A DNA stretch of 34,833 nt from Azoarcus sp. (GTDB lineage: Bacteria > Pseudomonadota > Gammaproteobacteria > Burkholderiales > Rhodocyclaceae), in the NCBI GenBank assembly GCA_030604735.1, contig JAUVVG010000037.1, forward strand, positions 1-34,833, read 5' to 3'. Below, piece by piece: positions 30,879 to 34,833 of this stretch (its first letter is position 1; each line of letters opens with the position of its first letter). The position numbers were made by a program, and so were the translations under genes. The notes beneath the pieces are model-generated. The model was not told the origin of the DNA. It saw only the letters and a program-made list of their open reading frames with translations, and did not search any database.

Positions 30879-32933
30879 GTGCAGTTGTCCGTTTCCGAGT
30901 CGAATCTTCCGCATCGCGCGCTTTGGTCGCGTCTGCAGATTCTTGGCCCCTATGCGCCCGTGGCGTTCATGTTCCTGGTCGGGCTGCTGCTGCTGTCCCT
31001 GTCGCGCGCGGGTCTGATGGTGTGGCAGGCGGAGCGGGTGATGGCAACTGGAATCTGGCCCGAGATCTTGCTGCAAGGTATCCGGGTGGACGTCATCCAG
31101 CTAGGACTGCTCGCAATCCCGCTGGTGTTGCTGGTGCCGGTGCTCGGCACGCGCCGCTTGTGGCCGGTGTGGCGGATCCTCAGCGTGGTCTGGGTGGTGC
31201 TGTCGATCGTGGTGCTGGTGCTGTTGGAGGTCAGCACGCCGACCTTCATCGCCGAGTACGATGCGCGGCCGAATCGTCTGTTTGTCGAATACCTCAAGTA
31301 TCCGCACGAGGTGATTGCGATGCTGTGGGGCGGCTTCCGCCTGGAGTTGTTCGCAGGCATCGCGCTCACGGCCTTGGCCGGGTTCGGCATGGCGCAGCTG
31401 ATGCGGCCCTGGCGTGAGGCTGCGCACCGTGGTTCCGACTGGGTGCTTTGGCTGACCTGGCCACTGGTGTTCCTGCTGCTGGCCCTCGCGATCCGCTCCA
31501 CGCTGGATCATCGCCCGGCGAATCCGGCCTTGTTCGCCCTGAGCAACGACACCATGGTCAACAGCCTGATCCTGAACTCGGCGTGGTCGGTGGCGCATGC
31601 GGTCTATGCCATGCGCAACGAGGCGCGCTCCAGCGAGATCTACGGCAAGCTCGCGTCCGACGAGATCATCGAGGCGGTCAAGGCCGCGCGTGTCCAATCC
31701 TTGGATGACCGGCCCTGGCTGGACGATGAGGCTGCGCCGACCCTGATCGCGCAGTCCGCCACCCATGCGCGTGAGCGTCCGCTCAACCTGGTCATCATTC
31801 TGGAGGAAAGCCTGGGTGCGACCTTCGTCGGTTCGCTCGGCGGGGTCGGCGTGACGCCGGAACTCGAACGCCTGAAGGCGCACGGCTGGTGGTTCGAGCA
31901 GTTGTATGCCACCGGAACCCGCTCGATTCGCGGCATCGAAGCGGTCGTGACCGGTTTTCCGCCAATGCCGGCGCAAGCCGTAGTCAAGCTGGATCTGGCG
32001 CAGGAAAACTTCTCGACCCTGGCGCAGATCCTCGGGCCCCATGGCTACGAGTCGGAGTTCATCTATGGCGGCGAGTCGCATTTCGACAACATGCGCCGCT
32101 TCCTGCTCGGCAATGGGTTTTCGCGGGTGACCGACCAGAAGGACTATGTGAATCCGGTGTTTTCGGGAAGCTGGGGCGTGTCCGACGAAGATTTGCTGAA
32201 CAAGACCCATGAGCGCCTGCTGCAGAAACATGCCGAGGGCAAGGCGAGCTTTACCTTCGTGTTCACGTCATCGAACCATTCCCCGTTCGAGTTTCCCGAT
32301 GGCCGGATCGAATTGCATGAAGAACCGAAGGGCACCGAGAACAACGCGGTCAAATACGCCGATTACGCTTTGGGCCGTTTCTTCGATCAGGCCATGGCCA
32401 GCCCCTACTGGCAGGATACGGTGTTCCTGGTCGTCGCCGACCACGACATCCGGGTGCGGGGTGACACGCTCGTGCCGGTCGAACGTTTTCACATTCCCGG
32501 TCTGATTCTGGGTGCGGACATCCCGCCCAGATCGGTGACGACCGTCGCAAGCCAGATCGACCTCGCCCCGACCTTGCTGTCGCTGATCGGTGTGAGCAGT
32601 GCGCACCCGATGATTGGTCGCGACCTGACCCGGGAACCGGACGGCCTGCCTGGACGGGCAATGATGCAATACGATCAGCACTATGCCTGGATGGAGGGTA
32701 ATCAAGTCGTTGTACTGCGTCCGGAAAAACCTGCGGCGCACGGCGTATATGACCCGCAATCCAAGCGCTTGAGCCTTGAGCCGCCACCCGAACAGGCCGC
32801 CACGCTGGAACGGCGTGCGCTGGCTCACGCCTTGCTGCCGGCCTGGTTGTATCGCGAGCAACGCTATCGCGTGCCGGATGATGCACTCCCCCAGCTCGCC
32901 GATGATCCCCGCGACAAACGGAGCATGTTGTAA
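30879..32933 (+). CDS. LTA-synthase/OpgB-like membrane sulfatase-fold protein
   Basis: This 684-residue protein has about five N-terminal membrane helices (between residues 26 and 215) and a large periplasmic alkaline-phosphatase/sulfatase domain. Motifs are NLVIILEESLGATFVGSLGG (metal-binding Glu near residue 309), YATGTRSIRGIEAVVTGFPP with the catalytic Thr near 346, the YGGESHFDNMRRFLLGNGF segment, and VFLVVADHDIRVRG with the metal-binding Asp-His. Gram-negative relatives (OpgB/MdoB, EptA-like) transfer phosphoglycerol or similar groups to periplasmic glucans or lipids; the exact substrate here is unknown. The start is GTG at 30879, with AGGAG 5 bases upstream. It converges with cysW (16-bp gap). 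Confidence 0.87.
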   Translation: MQLSVSESNLPHRALWSRLQILGPYAPVAFMFLVGLLLLSLSRAGLMVWQAERVMATGIWPEILLQGIRVDVIQLGLLAIPLVLLVPVLGTRRLWPVWRILSVVWVVLSIVVLVLLEVSTPTFIAEYDARPNRLFVEYLKYPHEVIAMLWGGFRLELFAGIALTALAGFGMAQLMRPWREAAHRGSDWVLWLTWPLVFLLLALAIRSTLDHRPANPALFALSNDTMVNSLILNSAWSVAHAVYAMRNEARSSEIYGKLASDEIIEAVKAARVQSLDDRPWLDDEAAPTLIAQSATHARERPLNLVIILEESLGATFVGSLGGVGVTPELERLKAHGWWFEQLYATGTRSIRGIEAVVTGFPPMPAQAVVKLDLAQENFSTLAQILGPHGYESEFIYGGESHFDNMRRFLLGNGFSRVTDQKDYVNPVFSGSWGVSDEDLLNKTHERLLQKHAEGKASFTFVFTSSNHSPFEFPDGRIELHEEPKGTENNAVKYADYALGRFFDQAMASPYWQDTVFLVVADHDIRVRGDTLVPVERFHIPGLILGADIPPRSVTTVASQIDLAPTLLSLIGVSSAHPMIGRDLTREPDGLPGRAMMQYDQHYAWMEGNQVVVLRPEKPAAHGVYDPQSKRLSLEPPPEQAATLERRALAHALLPAWLYREQRYRVPDDALPQLADDPRDKRSML

Positions 32934-32949
32934 GCGCTGACAGGCGGGC

Positions 32950-33810
32950 TCAGCCCGTCTTCAACACCGGTCGCTCCAAGGGCAGAGCGGCGACGCGGTC
33001 CTCGCGTTGCTGTTGTCGCCACTCCATCACCGTCTTCAGCAACAGCGTGACCAGCGCCATGCAGGCGAGCAGGGCGGCCGCGGTGAAGGCCGCGGCGGTC
33101 TTGTAGTCGTTGTTCAACTGCTCGACCAGTAGCGGCAGCGTCAGCGTCTGGTTGATGATGGTGCCGGACACGACCGCGACCGCACCGAACTCACCGACCG
33201 CGCGTGCATTGGTCACCACCACGCCATACAGCAGCGCCCACTTGATGTTGGGCAGCGTCACCCGGGTGAAGATTTGCCAGCCGCTGGCGCCGAGCGTCAG
33301 GGCGGCGTATTCCTCGTCGCTGCCCTGCGCCTGCATCAACGGGATCAGGATGCGCGCGACATAAGGCGCGGTGACGAAGATCGTGACCAGCACGATGCCG
33401 GGCCAGGCGAAAACGATCTGCACCCCGTGGCCATACAGCCAGCGTCCGACGGTGCTCTCGAGGCCATAGACCACCAGGTAGCACAGCCCGGCGACGACCG
33501 GCGAGACCGCGAATGGAATGTCGACCAGCGTGGTCAGCAACTTGCGACCGCGAAACTCGTAGTGGGTCACGCACCATGCCAACAGGATGCCGAAGGCGAG
33601 ATTGATCGGTACGGTCAGCGCTGCGGCGAGCAGAGTCAGGCCGATCGCGTGGCGCATGAAGCGCTCGTCCAGATTCGACACCAGCAGGCCCCATCCGCCC
33701 GACAAGGCCTGCGCGAAGATCAGGGCCAGCGGCAGGATCAGCAGCACAAAGGCGATCCCGACCCCGAGCAGCACCAACGCCCACTGATGCCAGTGTTGTG
33801 GCCGCTTCAT
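32950..33810 (-). CDS. cysW: Sulfate/thiosulfate ABC transporter permease CysW
   Basis: This 286-residue protein has six membrane helices and the permease EAA loop, YAALTLGASGWQIFTRVTLP, that docks to the ATPase. CysW-specific stretches include DIPFAVSPVVAGLCYLVVYG and NARAVGEFGAVAVVSGTI. It forms the membrane channel with CysT for sulfate import. AGGAG is 7 bases upstream of the ATG at 33810, and the start overlaps the cysT stop (ATGA). No cysA ATPase gene follows it within the window; the next gene is the convergent LTA-synthase-like gene. Confidence 0.94.
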   Translation of the reverse strand: MKRPQHWHQWALVLLGVGIAFVLLILPLALIFAQALSGGWGLLVSNLDERFMRHAIGLTLLAAALTVPINLAFGILLAWCVTHYEFRGRKLLTTLVDIPFAVSPVVAGLCYLVVYGLESTVGRWLYGHGVQIVFAWPGIVLVTIFVTAPYVARILIPLMQAQGSDEEYAALTLGASGWQIFTRVTLPNIKWALLYGVVVTNARAVGEFGAVAVVSGTIINQTLTLPLLVEQLNNDYKTAAAFTAAALLACMALVTLLLKTVMEWRQQQREDRVAALPLERPVLKTG

Positions 33811-34685
33811 CGCGAACTCCTCTGCCAGGCCATCAGCCGGCCCTGCGCGACCTGCAGCGAGAACATCAGCAACAGCGACGCGAGCAGGATCACCGAGGCG
33901 ATCGCCGAGGCGGCCGCGTAGTCGAACTCCTGCAGGCGGACGAAGATCATCAGCGATGAGACTTCGGTGCGGAAGGGGATGTTGCCGGCGATCATGATCA
34001 CCGCGCCGAACTCGCCGAGACTGCGGATGAAGGCCTGAGACGCGCCGGTGACCAGCGCCGGCACCAGGGTCGGCAGGATCACGCGCCAGAAGATCTGCAC
34101 CTTGTTCGCACCGAGGGTGCTGGCGGCCTCCTCGTACTCCGGTCCCATGTCCTGCAACACCGGCTGCACGGTACGCACCACGAAGGGCAAACTGGTGAAG
34201 GTCATTGCGATGACGATGCCGGGGTAGGCATAGGCGACCCGGTACCCCATCGCGGCGAAATACTGCCCCAGCCAGCCGCTGGGCGAAAGCAGCACCGCCA
34301 GCGTCAGGCCGGCCACTGCGGTCGGCAAGGCGAAGGGCAGGTCGATCAGCGCGTCGAGGATGCGCCGACCGGGGAAGTCGTAGCGGGTGATGATCCAGGC
34401 CAGCAGCAGGCCGATCAGCATCGCCGCCAGCGTCGCATACAGGGCCGCAGAGATCGTGACCCGATAACTTGCGACCACACGCCGGTCGGTGATCGCGGCC
34501 CAGTACTGCGCCCACGACATGTCACTGACGTAGATGAGCAGCGCTGACACCGGGAACAGGATGATCAGCGCGATGTAGAGCGAGGACAGCCCGAAGCTCA
34601 GTCCGAACCCGGGGAGGATGGGCGTCTGGGAGAAGAACCACGACGGGCGAGGTCGAGTCGAGGCGATGGCGTGTGTCGAGGTCAC
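33807..34685 (-). CDS. cysT: Sulfate/thiosulfate ABC transporter permease CysT (CysU)
   Basis: This 292-residue protein has six membrane helices. CysT landmarks include LPGFGLSFGLSSLYIALIIL, IDLPFALPTAVAGLTLA, the EAA loop EEAASTLGANKVQIFWRVIL, and FIRSLGEFGAVIMIAGNIPF. It pairs with CysW in sulfate uptake. The assigned start is a GTG at 34685 without a visible ribosome site. The residues before PGFGLSFG fit the family length, so the call is reasonable but not certain. The binding-protein gene usually found upstream would lie beyond the degraded end of this sequence. Confidence 0.93.
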   Translation of the reverse strand: MTSTHAIASTRPRPSWFFSQTPILPGFGLSFGLSSLYIALIILFPVSALLIYVSDMSWAQYWAAITDRRVVASYRVTISAALYATLAAMLIGLLLAWIITRYDFPGRRILDALIDLPFALPTAVAGLTLAVLLSPSGWLGQYFAAMGYRVAYAYPGIVIAMTFTSLPFVVRTVQPVLQDMGPEYEEAASTLGANKVQIFWRVILPTLVPALVTGASQAFIRSLGEFGAVIMIAGNIPFRTEVSSLMIFVRLQEFDYAAASAIASVILLASLLLMFSLQVAQGRLMAWQRSSR

Positions 34686-34755
34686 GGCGCGTAAGGTCGG
34701 TGCGTTGGGAAGGGCGAAAACAGAAGCATGGCGTACGCAGAAAATCCAGAGCCGC

Positions 34756-34833
34756 GGGGGGGGGGGGCGGGCCCCCCGGCGGGGGGGGGGGGGCGCGCCC
34801 GGGGGCCCCCCCCGCCCGGGGCCCCCCCCCCCC
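34756..34833. other. Homopolymeric G/C tail, probable contig-end artefact
   Basis: The last 78 bases consist only of G and C in long runs of G, then C, with partial self-complementarity. The abrupt change from ordinary sequence (TCCAGAGCC just before) and the lack of any A or T are typical of low-quality read ends or foldback artefacts, not of a biological element. Confidence 0.85.

Noticed and set aside
34756-34833. G/C tail considered as a telomere-like, G-quadruplex or terminator structure
   Set aside because: It is at the very end of the sequence, lacks A/T completely and has irregular homopolymers; an artefact explains it better.

Overview
The window is a GC-rich, densely coded bacterial chromosome segment. 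Its gene content points to a proteobacterium: ppnN, nudC, a yhdN-type DUF1992 gene, a ybiO-type MscS channel, cysT/cysW and DctPQM TRAP genes. A betaproteobacterium of the Rhodocyclales type is my best guess, but that is inference. Both ends are truncated by the window. The last ~78 bases are almost pure G/C runs and look like a contig-end artefact. I found no rRNA, tRNA, CRISPR array, transposase or integrase.

Region 1 (1-850) holds the 5' end of leuA (minus strand) and a divergent Lrp/AsnC regulator. Region 2 (871-7977) is a LysR regulator divergent from a tightly packed five-gene operon: MaoC-type hydratase, acyl-CoA dehydrogenase, MmgE/PrpD protein, class III CoA-transferase and CitE-like lyase. 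From memory this matches the Pseudomonas aeruginosa itaconate (rip, ict-ich-ccl) locus, so the predicted route is itaconate to itaconyl-CoA to citramalyl-CoA to acetyl-CoA plus pyruvate. Two neighbouring genes here carry repetitive Asn/Ser-Pro N-termini.

Region 3 (7978-14438) starts with a cluster of inverted repeats, including a REP-like palindrome. Envelope and housekeeping genes follow: MscS channel, nucleotide nucleosidase PpnN, lytic transglycosylase, a small acidic protein and an SdiA-regulated/YjiK-type protein. Region 4 (14439-15314) contains a 50-residue membrane peptide with its own promoter, Shine-Dalgarno and terminator, and a DUF1992 gene.

Region 5 (15355-18842, minus strand) has a polytopic membrane protein with a C-terminal Rossmann-like domain, a membrane-anchored TIR protein and the NADH pyrophosphatase NudC. 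They are 54 and 68 bp apart and co-directional, so they may be one NAD-related signalling or defence unit. Region 6 (19180-21732) holds pgi and an HDOD protein.

Region 7 (21749-29820) is a GntR-controlled catabolic locus: ureidoglycolate lyase, a TRAP transporter, a 717-residue protein joining an N-carbamoyl-D-amino-acid amidohydrolase to a diaminopropionate ammonia-lyase, and an M20 allantoate/carbamoyl-amino-acid hydrolase. All of its enzymes act on ureido or diamino compounds, so it probably imports and dismantles a ureido nitrogen source. The fusion is the most unusual gene in the window.

Region 8 (29979-34833) has a cytochrome c'-like lipoprotein, a probably frameshifted small gene, an LTA-synthase/OpgB-type membrane sulfatase-fold protein and the sulfate permease genes cysT-cysW running off a poorly sequenced end.
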